A stretch of DNA of 64,000 nt from Auanema rhodensis (taxonomy: Eukaryota; Nematoda; Chromadorea; Rhabditida; Rhabditidae), in the NCBI GenBank assembly GCA_964057225.1, contig OZ059897.1, positions 21,142,001 to 21,206,000 of the forward strand, written 5' to 3'. Every line of letters starts with the position of its first letter. Within the stretch, counting starts at the first letter, position 1. A program made the position numbers and the translations under genes. Under the pieces are notes generated by a model. The model saw only the letters and a list, made by a program, of their open reading frames with translations, searched no databases and had not been told where the DNA came from. Of this stretch, positions 49,611 through 61,542 are shown piece after piece.

Positions 49611-52600
49611 CGATGATATAAGTGTGAACTTATATCAGTTGATATCTCGGTGCATTTTTAAGCTAGCGCAAATCTGATAACACAGATCGACGCAGCTTAC
49701 AAATTCGCATCGAATGCACTATACTACATTGAGAAACACTTGATACAAAAATTAGTTATGATCGTTTGAAAAATGATGCATTAGTGTATGTTGAGTTTCC
49801 ATGTACACTCAACATTGCTTCCAAAAACATTTTGACAAAAATTTTTTCGAAAAATTTCAAAATAATTTAGCAAAAAGTAGATGTTTTTAGATTCCATTTT
49901 TCAAGGCAAAGACGATGGACAATGTTATTCAACGAAAAAATTAATTCTTCAGGGTGAAAATCGAGGATATAAGTGTGAACTTATATCAGTTGATATCTCG
50001 GTGCATTTTTAAGCTAGCGCAAATCTGATAACACAGATCGACGCAGCTTAAAAATCCGCATCGAATGCACTATACTACATTAAGAAACGCTTAATACAAA
50101 AATTAGTTATGATCGTTTGAAAAATGATGCATTAGTGTATGTTGAGTTTCCATGTACACTCAACATTGCTTCCAAAAACATTTTGACAAAAATTTTTTCG
50201 AAAAATTTCGAAATAATTTAGCAAAAAGTAGATGTTTTTAGATTCCATTTTTCAAGGCAAAGACGATAGACAATGTTATTCAACGAAAAAATTAATTCTT
50301 CAGGGTGAAAATCGAGGATATAAGTGTGAACTGATATCAGTTGATATCTCGGTGCATTTTCAAGCTAGCGCAAATCTGATAACACAGATCGACGCAGCTT
50401 AAAAATCCGCATCGAATGCACTATACTACATTGAGAAAAGCTTAATACAAAAATTAGTTATGATCGTTTGAAAAATGATGCATTAGTGTATGTTGAGTTT
50501 CCATGTACACTCAACATTGCTTCCAAAAACATTTTGACAAAAATTTTTTCGAAAAATTTCGAAATATTTTAGCAAAAAGTAGATGTTTTTAGATTCCATT
50601 TTTCAAGGCAAAGACGATAGACAATGTTATTCAACGAAAAAATTAATTCTTCAGGGTGAAAATCGAGGATATAAGTGTGAACTGATATCAGTTGATATCT
50701 CGGTGCATTTTCAAGCTAGCGCAAATCTGATAACACAGATCGACGCAGCTTAAAAATCCGCATCGAATGCACTATACTACATTGAGAAACGCTTGATACA
50801 AAAATTAGTTATGATCGTTTGAAAAATGATGCATTAGTGTATGTTGAGTTTCCATGTACACTCAACATTGCTTCCAAAAACATTTTGACAAAAATTTTTT
50901 CGAAAAATTTCAGAATAATTTAGCAAAAAGTAGATGTTTTTAGATTTCATTTTTCAAGGCAAAGACGATAGACAATGTTATTCAACGAAAAAATTAATTC
51001 TTCAGGGTGAAAATCGAGGATATAAGTGTGAACTGATATCAGTTGATATCTCGGTGCATTTGCAAGCTAGCGCAAATCTGATAACACAGATCGACGCAGC
51101 TTAAAAATCCGCATCGAATGCACTATACTACATTGAGAAACGCTTGATACAAAAATTAGTCATGATCGTTTGAAAAATGATGCATTAGTGTATGTTGAGT
51201 TTCCATGTACACTCAACATTGCTTCCACAAACATTTTGACAAAAATTTTTTCGAAAAATTTCAGAATAATTTAGCAAAAAGTAGATGTTTTTAGATTCCT
51301 TTTTTCAAGGCAAAGACGATAGACAATGTTATTCAACGAAAAAATTAATTCTTCAGGGTGAAAATCGATGATATAAGTGTGAACTTATATCAGTTGATAT
51401 CTCGGTGCATTTTTAAGCTAGCGCAAATCTGATAACACAGATCGACGCAGCTTAAAAATTCGCATCGAATGCACTATACTACATTGAGAAACACTTGATA
51501 CAAAAATTAGTTATGATCGTTTGAAAAATGATGCATTAGTGTATGTTGAGTTTCCATGTACACTCAACATTGCTTCCAAAAACATTTTGACAAAAATTTT
51601 TTCGAAAAATTTCAAAATAATTTAGCAAAAAGTAGATGTTTTTAGATTCCATTTTTCAAGGCAAAGACGATGGACAATGTTATTCAACGAAAAAATTAAT
51701 TCTTCAGGGTGAAAATCGAGGATATAAGTGTGAACTTATATCAGTTGATATCTCGGTGCATTTTTAAGCTAGCGCAAATCTGATAACACAGATCGACGCA
51801 GCTTAAAAATCCGCATCGAATGCACTATACTACATTAAGAAACGCTTAATACAAAAATTAGTTATGATCGTTTGAAAAATGATGCATTAGTGTATGTTGA
51901 GTTTCCATGTACACTCAACATTGCTTCCAAAAACATTTTGACAAAAATTTTTTCGAAAAATTTCGAAATAATTTAGCAAAAAGTAGATGTTTTTAGATTC
52001 CATTTTTCAAGGCAAAGACGATAGACAATGTTATTCAACGAAAAAATTAATTCTTCAGGGTGAAAATCGAGGATATAAGTGTGAACTGATATCAGTTGAT
52101 ATCTCGGTGCATTTTCAAGCTAGCGCAAATCTGATAACACAGATCGACGCAGCTTAAAAATCCGCATCGAATGCACTATACTACATTGAGAAAAGCTTAA
52201 TACAAAAATTAGTTATGATCGTTTGAAAAATGATGCATTAGTGTATGTTGAGTTTCCATGTACACTCAACATTGCTTCCAAAAACATTTTGACAAAAATT
52301 TTTTCGAAAAATTTCGAAATATTTTAGCAAAAAGTAGATGTTTTTAGATTCCATTTTTCAAGGCAAAGACGATAGACAATGTTATTCAACGAAAAAATTA
52401 ATTCTTCAGGGTGAAAATCGAGGATATAAGTGTGAACTGATATCAGTTGATATCTCGGTGCATTTTCAAGCTAGCGCAAATCTGATAACACAGATCGACG
52501 CAGCTTAAAAATCCGCATCGAATGCACTATACTACATTGAGAAACGCTTGATACAAAAATTAGTTATGATCGTTTGAAAAATGATGCATTAGTGTATGTT

Positions 52601-54875
52601 GAGTTTCCATGTACACTCAACATTGCTTCCAAAAACATTTTGACAAAAATTTTTTCGAAAAATTTCAGAATAATTTAGCAAAAAGTAGATGTTTTTAGAT
52701 TTCATTTTTCAAGGCAAAGACGATAGACAATGTTATTCAACGAAAAAATTAATTCTTCAGGGTGAAAATCGAGGATATAAGTGTGAACTGATATCAGTTG
52801 ATATCTCGGTGCATTTGCAAGCTAGCGCAAATCTGATAACACAGATCGACGCAGCTTAAAAATCCGCATCGAATGCACTATACTACATTGAGAAACGCTT
52901 GATACAAAAATTAGTCATGATCGTTTGAAAAATGATGCATTAGTGTATGTTGAGTTTCCATGTACACTCAACATTGCTTCCACAAACATTTTGACAAAAA
53001 TTTTTTCGAAAAATTTCAGAATAATTTAGCAAAAAGTAGATGTTTTTAGATTCCTTTTTTCAAGGCAAAGACGATAGACAATGTTATTCAACGAAAAAAT
53101 TAATTCTTCAGGGTGAAAATCGATGATATAAGTGTGAACTTATATCAGTTGATATCTCGGTGCATTTTTAAGCTAGCGCAAATCTGATAACACAGATCGA
53201 CGCAGCTTAAAAATTCGCATCGAATGCACTATACTACATTGAGAAACACTTGATACAAAAATTAGTTATGATCGTTTGAAAAATGATGCATTAGTGTATG
53301 TTGAGTTTCCATGTACACTCAACATTGCTTCCAAAAACATTTTGACAAAAATTTTTTCGAAAAATTTCAAAATAATTTAGCAAAAAGTAGATGTTTTTAG
53401 ATTCCATTTTTCAAGGCAAAGACGATGGACAATGTTATTCAACGAAAAAATTAATTCTTCAGGGTGAAAATCGAGGATATAAGTGTGAACTTATATCAGT
53501 TGATATCTCGGTGCATTTTTAAGCTAGCGCAAATCTGATAACACAGATCGACGCAGCTTAAAAATCCGCATCGAATGCACTATACTACATTAAGAAACGC
53601 TTAATACAAAAATTAGTTATGATCGTTTGAAAAATGATGCATTAGTGTATGTTGAGTTTCCATGTACACTCAACATTGCTTCCAAAAACATTTTGACAAA
53701 AATTTTTTCGAAAAATTTCGAAATAATTTAGCAAAAAGTAGATGTTTTTAGATTCCATTTTTCAAGGCAAAGACGATAGACAATGTTATTCAACGAAAAA
53801 ATTAATTCTTCAGGGTGAAAATCGAGGATATAAGTGTGAACTGATATCAGTTGATATCTCGGTGCATTTTCAAGCTAGCGCAAATCTGATAACACAGATC
53901 GACGCAGCTTAAAAATCCGCATCGAATGCACTATACTACATTGAGAAAAGCTTAATACAAAAATTAGTTATGATCGTTTGAAAAATGATGCATTAGTGTA
54001 TGTTGAGTTTCCATGTACACTCAACATTGCTTCCAAAAACATTTTGACAAAAATTTTTTCGAAAAATTTCGAAATATTTTAGCAAAAAGTAGATGTTTTT
54101 AGATTCCATTTTTCAAGGCAAAGACGATAGACAATGTTATTCAACGAAAAAATTAATTCTTCAGGGTGAAAATCGAGGATATAAGTGTGAACTGATATCA
54201 GTTGATATCTCGGTGCATTTTCAAGCTAGCGCAAATCTGATAACACAGATCGACGCAGCTTAAAAATCCGCATCGAATGCACTATACTACATTGAGAAAC
54301 GCTTGATACAAAAATTAGTTATGATCGTTTGAAAAATGATGCATTAGTGTATGTTGAGTTTCCATGTACACTCAACATTGCTTCCAAAAACATTTTGACA
54401 AAAATTTTTTCGAAAAATTTCAGAATAATTTAGCAAAAAGTAGATGTTTTTAGATTTCATTTTTCAAGGCAAAGACGATAGACAATGTTATTCAACGAAA
54501 AAATTAATTCTTCAGGGTGAAAATCGAGGATATAAGTGTGAACTGATATCAGTTGATATCTCGGTGCATTTGCAAGCTAGCGCAAATCTGATAACACAGA
54601 TCGACGCAGCTTAAAAATCCGCATCGAATGCACTATACTACATTGAGAAACGCTTGATACAAAAATTAGTCATGATCGTTTGAAAAATGATGCATTAGTG
54701 TATGTTGAGTTTCCATGTACACTCAACATTGCTTCCACAAACATTTTGACAAAAATTTTTTCGAAAAATTTCAGAATAATTTAGCAAAAAGTAGATGTTT
54801 TTAGATTCCTTTTTTCAAGGCAAAGACGATAGACAATGTTATTCAACGAAAAAATTAATTCTTCAGGGTGAAAAT
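49611..54875 (+). repeat. 5-monomer higher-order repeat, 1755 bp, three copies
   Basis: Copies start at 49611, 51366 and 53121. Members in order: (1) 'cgatgatat' with 'attcgc' and 'gagaaacacttg'; (2) 'aagaaacgc' with 'cgaaataa' and 'gatagac'; (3) 'ctgatatc' with 'gagaaaagc' and 'cgaaatatttt'; (4) 'ctgatatc' with 'cagaataa' and 'agatttc'; (5) 'ctgatatc' with 'tttgcaagct', 'gtcatg' and 'ttccacaaac'. The only differences I saw are in the first copy: 'cttacaaattcgc' in place of 'cttaaaaattcgc', and 'gatggac' in the unit just before it. The triplication looks very recent. Confidence 0.93.
50329..50342. other. Perfect 14-bp palindrome of zone 4 units (example)
   Basis: 'aactgatatcagtt' is its own reverse complement. 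It arises from the common 'aacttatatcagtt' by one T to G change at monomer base 21. The same change breaks the inverted repeat at bases 5-26. It is present in many zone 4 units, including those starting at 48558, 50313, 50664, 51015, 55227, 56280, 61543, 62245 and 63298. Confidence 0.9.
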
Positions 54876-55928
54876 CGAGGATATAAGTGTGAACTTATAT
54901 CAGTTGATATCTCGGTGCATTTTTAAGCTAGCGCAAATCTGATAACACAGATCGACGCAGCTTAAAAATCCGCATCGAATGCACTATACTACATTGAGAA
55001 ACGCTTAATACAAAAATTAGTTATGATCGTTTGAAAAATGATGCATTAGTGTATGTTGAGTTTCCATGTACACTCAACATTGCTTCCACAAACATTTTGA
55101 CAAAAATTTTTTCGAAAAATTTCAAAATAATTTAGCGAAAAGTAGATGTTTTTAGATTTCATTTTTCAAGGCAAAGACGATAGACAATGTTATTCAACGA
55201 AAAAATTAATTCTTCAGGGTGAAAATCGAGGATATAAGTGTGAACTGATATCAGTTGATATCTCGGTGCATTTTCAAGCTAGCGCAAATCTGATAACACA
55301 GATCGACGCAGCTTAAAAATCCGCATCAAATGCACTATACTACATTGAGAAACGCTTGATACAAAAATTAGTCATGATCGTTTGAAAAATGATGCATTAG
55401 TGTATGTTGAGTTTCCATGTACACTCAACATTGCTTCCAAAAACATTTTGACAAAAATTTTTTCGAAAAATTTCAAAATAATTTAGCAAAAAGTAGATGT
55501 TTTTAGATTCCATTTTTCAAGGCAAAGACGATGGACAATGTTATTCAACGAAAAAATTAATTCTTCAGGGTGAAAATCGAGGATATAAGTGTGAACTTAT
55601 ATCAGTTGATATCTCGGTGCATTTTTAAGCTAGCGCAAATCTGATAACACAGATCGACGCAGCTTAAAAATCCGGATCGAATGCACTATACTACATTGAA
55701 GAACGCTTAATACAAAAATTAGTTATAATCGTTTGAAAAATGATGCATTAGTGTATGTTGAGTTTCCATGTACACTCAACATTGCTTCCAAAAACATTTT
55801 GACAAAAATTTTTTCGAAAAATTTCAAAATAATTTAGCAAAAAGTAGATGTTTTTAGATTCCATTTTTCAAGGCAAAGACGATGGACAATGTTATTCAAC
55901 GAAAAAATTAATTCTTCAGGGTGAAAAT
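54876..55928 (+). repeat. Trimer module, second occurrence
   Basis: Monomers 157-159 match monomers 138-140 marker for marker: 'agcgaaaagtag' in the first, 'catcaaatg' in the second, 'gaagaacgc' in the third. This copy directly follows the three 5-mer copies, and the first occurrence precedes them by one monomer (49260-49610). The 5-mer expansion is therefore framed by two copies of the module. Confidence 0.88.
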
Positions 55929-56981
55929 CGAGGATATAAGTGTGAACTTATATCAGTTGATATCTCGGTGCATTTTTAAGCTAGCGCAAATCTGATAACA
56001 CAGATCGACGCAGCTTGAAAATCCGCATCGAATGCACTATACTACATTGAGAAACGCTTAATACAAAAATTAGTTATGATCGTTTGAAAAATGATGCATT
56101 AGTGTATGTTGAGTTTCCATGTACACTCAACATTGCTTCCAAAAACATTTTGACAAAAATTTTTTCGAAAAATTTCGAAATATTTTAGCAAAAAGTAGAT
56201 GTTTTTAGATTCCATTTTTCAAGGCAAAGACGATAGACAATGTTATTCAACGAAAAAATTAATTCTTCAGGGTGAAAATCGAGGATATAAGTGTGAACTG
56301 ATATCAGTTGATATCTCGGTGCATTTTCAAGCTAGCGCAAATCTGATAACACAGATCGACGCAGCTTAAAAATCCGCATCGAATGCACTATACTACATTG
56401 AGAAACGCTTGATACAAAAATTAGTTATGATCGTTTGAAAAATGATGCATTAGTGTATGTTGAGTTTCCATGTACACTCAACATTGCTTCCAAAAACATT
56501 TTGACAAAAATTTTTTCGAAAAATTTCAGAATAATTTAGCAAAAAGTAGATGTTTTTAGATTTCATTTTTCAAGGCAAAGACGATAGACAATGTTATTCA
56601 ACGAAAAAATTAATTCTTCAGGGTGAAAATCGAGGATATAAGTGTGAACTGATATCAGTTGATATCTCGGTGCATTTGCAAGCTAGCGCAAATCTGATAA
56701 CACAGATCGACGCAGCTTAAAAATCCGCATCGAATGCACTATACTACATTGAGAAACGCTTGATACAAAAATTAGTCATGATCGTTTGAAAAATGATGCA
56801 TTAGTGTATGTTGAGTTTCCATGTACACTCAACATTGCTTCCACAAACATTTTGACAAAAATTTTTTCGAAAAATTTCAGAATAATTTAGCAAAAAGTAG
56901 ATGTTTTTAGATTCCTTTTTTCAAGGCAAAGACGATAGACAATGTTATTCAACGAAAAAATTAATTCTTCAGGGTGAAAAT

Positions 56982-58034
56982 CGAGGATATAAGTGTGAAC
57001 TTATATCAGTTGATATCTCGGTGCATTTTTAAGCTAGCGCAAATCTGATAACACAGATCGACGCAGCTTAAAAATCCGCATCGAATGCACTATACTACAT
57101 TGAGAAACGCTTGATACAAAAATTAGTCATGATCGTTTGAAAAATGATGCATTAGTGTATGTTGAGTTTCCATGTACACTCAACATTGCTTCCACAAACA
57201 TTTTGACAAAAATTTTTTCGAAAAATTTCAAAATAATTTAGCGAAAAGTAGATGTTTTTAGATTTCATTTTTCAAGGCAAAGACGATAGACAATGTTATT
57301 CAACGAAAAAATTAATTCTTCAGGGTGAAAATCGAGGATATAAGTGTGAACTGATATCAGTTGATATCTCGGTGCATTTTCAAGCTAGCGCAAATCTGAT
57401 AACACAGATCGACGCAGCTTAAAAATCCGCATCAAATGCACTATACTACATTGAGAAACGCTTGATACAAAAATTAGTCATGATCGTTTGAAAAATGATG
57501 CATTAGTGTATGTTGAGTTTCCATGTACACTCAACATTGCTTCCAAAAACATTTTGACAAAAATTTTTTCGAAAAATTTCAAAATAATTTAGCAAAAAGT
57601 AGATGTTTTTAGATTCCATTTTTCAAGGCAAAGACGATGGACAATGTTATTCAACGAAAAAATTAATTCTTCAGGGTGAAAATCGAGGATATAAGTGTGA
57701 ACTTATATCAGTTGATATCTCGGTGCATTTTTAAGCTAGCGCAAATCTGATAACACAGATCGACGCAGCTTAAAAATCCGGATCGAATGCACTATACTAC
57801 ATTGAAGAACGCTTAATACAAAAATTAGTTATAATCGTTTGAAAAATGATGCATTAGTGTATGTTGAGTTTCCATGTACACTCAACATTGCTTCCAAAAA
57901 CATTTTGACAAAAATTTTTTCGAAAAATTTCAAAATAATTTAGCAAAAAGTAGATGTTTTTAGATTCCATTTTTCAAGGCAAAGACGATGGACAATGTTA
58001 TTCAACGAAAAAATTAATTCTTCAGGGTGAAAAT
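56982..58034 (+). repeat. Trimer module, third occurrence
   Basis: Monomers 163-165 match the module at 48207, except that the first member carries 'gcttgatac' and 'gtcatg' (as in 5-mer member 5) in place of 'gcttaatac' and 'gttatg', with the usual 'agcgaaaagtag' afterwards. The first member is thus another local chimera. Confidence 0.86.
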
Positions 58035-60140
58035 CGAGGATATAAGTGTGAACTTATATCAGTTGATATCTCGGTGCATTTTTAAGCTAGCGCAAATCTG
58101 ATAACACAGATCGACGCAGCTTAAAAATCCGCATCGAATGCACTATACTACATTGAGAAACGCTTAATACAAAAATTAGTTATGATCGTTTGAAAAATGA
58201 TGCATTAGTGTATGTTGAGTTTCCATGTACACTCAACATTGCTTCCAAAAACATTTTGACAAAAATTTTTTCGAAAAATTTCAAAATAATTTAGCAAAAA
58301 GTAGATGTTTTTAGATTCCATTTTTCAAGGCAAAGACGATGGACGATGTTATTCAACGGAAAAATTAATTCTTCAGGGTGAAAATCGAGGATATAAGTGT
58401 GAACTTATATCAGTTGATATCTCGGTGCATTTTTAAGCTAGCGCAAATCTGATAACACAGATCGACGCAGCTTAAAAATCCGGATCGAATGCACTATACT
58501 ACATTGAAGAACGCTTAATACAAAAATTAGTTATAATCGTTTGAAAAATGATGCATTAGTGTATGTTGAGTTTCCATGTACACTCAACATTGCTTCCAAA
58601 AACATTTTGACAAAAATTTTTTCGAAAAATTTCAAAATAATTTAGCAAAAAGTAGATGTTTTTAGATTCCATTTTTCAAGGCAAAGACGATGGACAATGT
58701 TATTCAACGAAAAAATTAATTCTTCAGGGTGAAAATCGAGGATATAAGTGTGAACTTATATCAGTTGATATCTCGGTGCATTTTTAAGCTAGCGCAAATC
58801 TGATAACACAGATCGACGCAGCTTAAAAATTCGCATCGAATGCACTATACTACATTGAAGAACGCTTAATACAAAAATTAGTTATGATCGTTTGAAAAAT
58901 GATGCATTAGTGTATGTTGAGTTTCCATGTACACTCAACATTGCTTCCAAAAACATTTTGACAAAAATTTTTTCGAAAAATTTCAAAATAATTTAGCAAA
59001 AAGTAGATGTTTTTAGATTCCATTTTTCAAGGCAAAGACGATGGACAATGTTATTCAACGAAAAAATTAATTCTTCAGGGTGAAAATCGAGGATATAAGT
59101 GTGAACTTATATCAGTTGATATCTCGGTGCATTTTTAAGCTAGCGCAAATCTGATAACACAGATCGACGCAGCTCAAAAATTCGCATCGAATGCACTATA
59201 CTACATTGAGAAACACTTGATACAAAAATTAGTTATGATCGTTTGAAAAATGATGCATTAGTGTATGTTGAGTTTCCATGTACACTCAACATTGCTTCCA
59301 AAAACATTTTGACAAAAATTTTTTCGAAAAATTTCAAAATAATTTAGCAAAAAGTAGATGTTTTTAGATTCCATTTTTCAAGGCAAAGACGATGGACAAT
59401 GTTATTCAACGAAAAAATTAATTCTTCAGGGTGAAAATCGAGGATATAAGTGTGAACTTATATCAGTTGATATCTCGGTGCATTTTTAAGCTAGCGCAAA
59501 TCTGATAACACAGATCGACGCAGCTTAAAAATCCGCTTCGAATGCACTATACTACATTGAGAAACGCTTAATACAAAAATTAGTTATGATCGTTTGAAAA
59601 ATGATGCATTAGTGTATGTTGAGTTTCCATGTACACTCAACATTGCTTCCAAAAACATTTTGACAAAAATTTTTTCGAAAAATTTCAAAATAATTTAGCA
59701 AAAAGTAGATGTTTTTAGATTCCATTTTTCAAGGCAAAGACGATGGACGATGTTATTCAACGGAAAAATTAATTCTTCAGGGTGAAAATCGAGGATATAA
59801 GTGTGAACTTATATCAGTTGATATCTCGGTGCATTTTTAAGCTAGCGCAAATCTGATAACACAGATCGACGCAGCTTAAAAATCCGCTTCGAATGCACTA
59901 TACTACATTGAGAAACGCTTAATACAAAAATTAGTTATGATCGTTTGAAAAATGATGCATTAGTGTATGTTGAGTTTCCATGTACACTCAACATTGCTTC
60001 CAAAAACATTTTGACAAAAATTTTTTCGAAAAATTTCGAAATAATTTAGCAAAAAGTAGATGTTTTTAGATTCCATTTTTCAAGGCAAAGACGATGGACG
60101 ATGTTATTCAACGGAAAAATTAATTCTTCAGGGTGAAAAT
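58035..60140 (+). repeat. Patch of zone-3-type monomers inside zone 4
   Basis: Monomers 166-171 keep 'gatggac' or 'gacgatg' and lack 'gatagac' and 'ctgatatc'. Monomer 166 matches the 'gacgatg/aacggaa' type at 38324. Monomer 167 matches the 'ccggatcg/gaagaacgc/ttataatcg' type at 37621. Monomers 170 and 171 share a private 'ccgcttcg' and the 'aacggaa' ending. Monomer 169 has a private 'gctcaaaaattcgc'. The patch indicates exchange between zones, or an older mixed state that later amplification has not erased. Confidence 0.85.
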
Positions 60141-61542
60141 CGAGGATATAAGTGTGAACCTATATCAGTTGATATCTCGGTGCATTTTTAAGCTAGCGCA
60201 AATCTGATAACACAGATCGACGCAGCTTAAAAATCCGCATCGAATGCACTATTCTACATTGAGAAACGCTTGATACAAAAATTAGTTATGATCGTTTGAA
60301 AAATGATGCATTAGTGTATGTTGAGTTTCCATGTACACTCAACATTGCTTCCAAAAACATTTTGACAAAAATTTTTCGAAAAATTTTAGAATAATTTAGC
60401 AAAAAGTAGATGTTTTTAGATTTCATTTTTCAAGGCAAAGACGATAGACAATGTTATTCAACGAAAAAATTAATTCTTCAGGGTGAAAATCGAGGATATA
60501 AGTGTGAACCTATATCAGTTGATATCTCGGTGCATTTTCAAGCTAGCGCAAATCTGATAACACAGATCGACGCAGCTTAAAAATCCGCATCGAATGCACT
60601 ATACTACATTGAGAAAAGCTTAATACAAAAATTAGTTATGATCGTTTGAAAAATGATGCATTAGTGTATGTTGAGTTTCCATGTACACTCAACATTGCTT
60701 CCAAAAACATTTTGACAAAAATTTTTTCGAAAAATTTCAGAATAATTTAGCAAAAAGTAGATGTTTTTAGATTCCTTTTTTCAAGGCAAAGACGATAGAC
60801 AATGTTATTCAACGAAAAAATTAATTCTTCAGGGTGAAAATCGAGGATATAAGTGTGAACTGATATCAGTTGATATCTCGGTGCATTTTCAAGCTAGCGC
60901 AAATCTGATAACACAGATCGACGCAGCTTAAAAATCCGCATCGAATGCACTATTCTACATTGAGAAACGCTTGATACAAAAATTAGTTATGATCGTTTGA
61001 AAAATGATGCATTAGTGTATGTTGAGTTTCCATGTACACTCAACATTGCTTCCAAAAACATTTTGACAAAAATTTTTCGAAAAATTTTAGAATAATTTAG
61101 CAAAAAGTAGATGTTTTTAGATTTCATTTTTCAAGGCAAAGACGATAGACAATGTTATTCAACGAAAAAATTAATTCTTCAGGGTGAAAATCGAGGATAT
61201 AAGTGTGAACCTATATCAGTTGATATCTCGGTGCATTTTCAAGCTAGCGCAAATCTGATAACACAGATCGACGCAGCTTAAAAATCCGCATCGAATGCAC
61301 TATACTACATTGAGAAAAGCTTAATACAAAAATTAGTTATGATCGTTTGAAAAATGATGCATTAGTGTATGTTGAGTTTCCATGTACACTCAACATTGCT
61401 TCCAAAAACATTTTGACAAAAATTTTTTCGAAAAATTTCAGAATAATTTAGCAAAAAGTAGATGTTTTTAGATTCCTTTTTTCAAGGCAAAGACGATAGA
61501 CAATGTTATTCAACGAAAAAATTAATTCTTCAGGGTGAAAAT
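60141..61542 (+). repeat. 701-bp dimer, two copies, each with a 350-bp unit
   Basis: Monomers 172-173 (60141-60841) recur as 174-175 (60842-61542). The first member is 350 bp because it has five T before 'cgaaaaatttt' where other units have six. It also has 'attctacatt' in place of 'atactacatt'. The second member has 'cctatatc', 'gagaaaagc' and 'cagaataa'. The copies differ at the start of the first member: 'cctatatc' with 'tttttaagct' against 'ctgatatc' with 'ttttcaagct'. Confidence 0.92.
60368..60387. other. Perfect 20-bp A/T palindrome in a 350-bp unit
   Basis: Four A, five T, CG, five A, four T form a perfect 20-bp palindrome. In ordinary units the six-T run spoils the symmetry and only the central 12 bp ('tttttcgaaaaa') match. 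Loss of one T plus the neighbouring C to T change at base 248 completes it. The same palindrome is at 61069-61088 in the second 350-bp unit. Confidence 0.92.
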
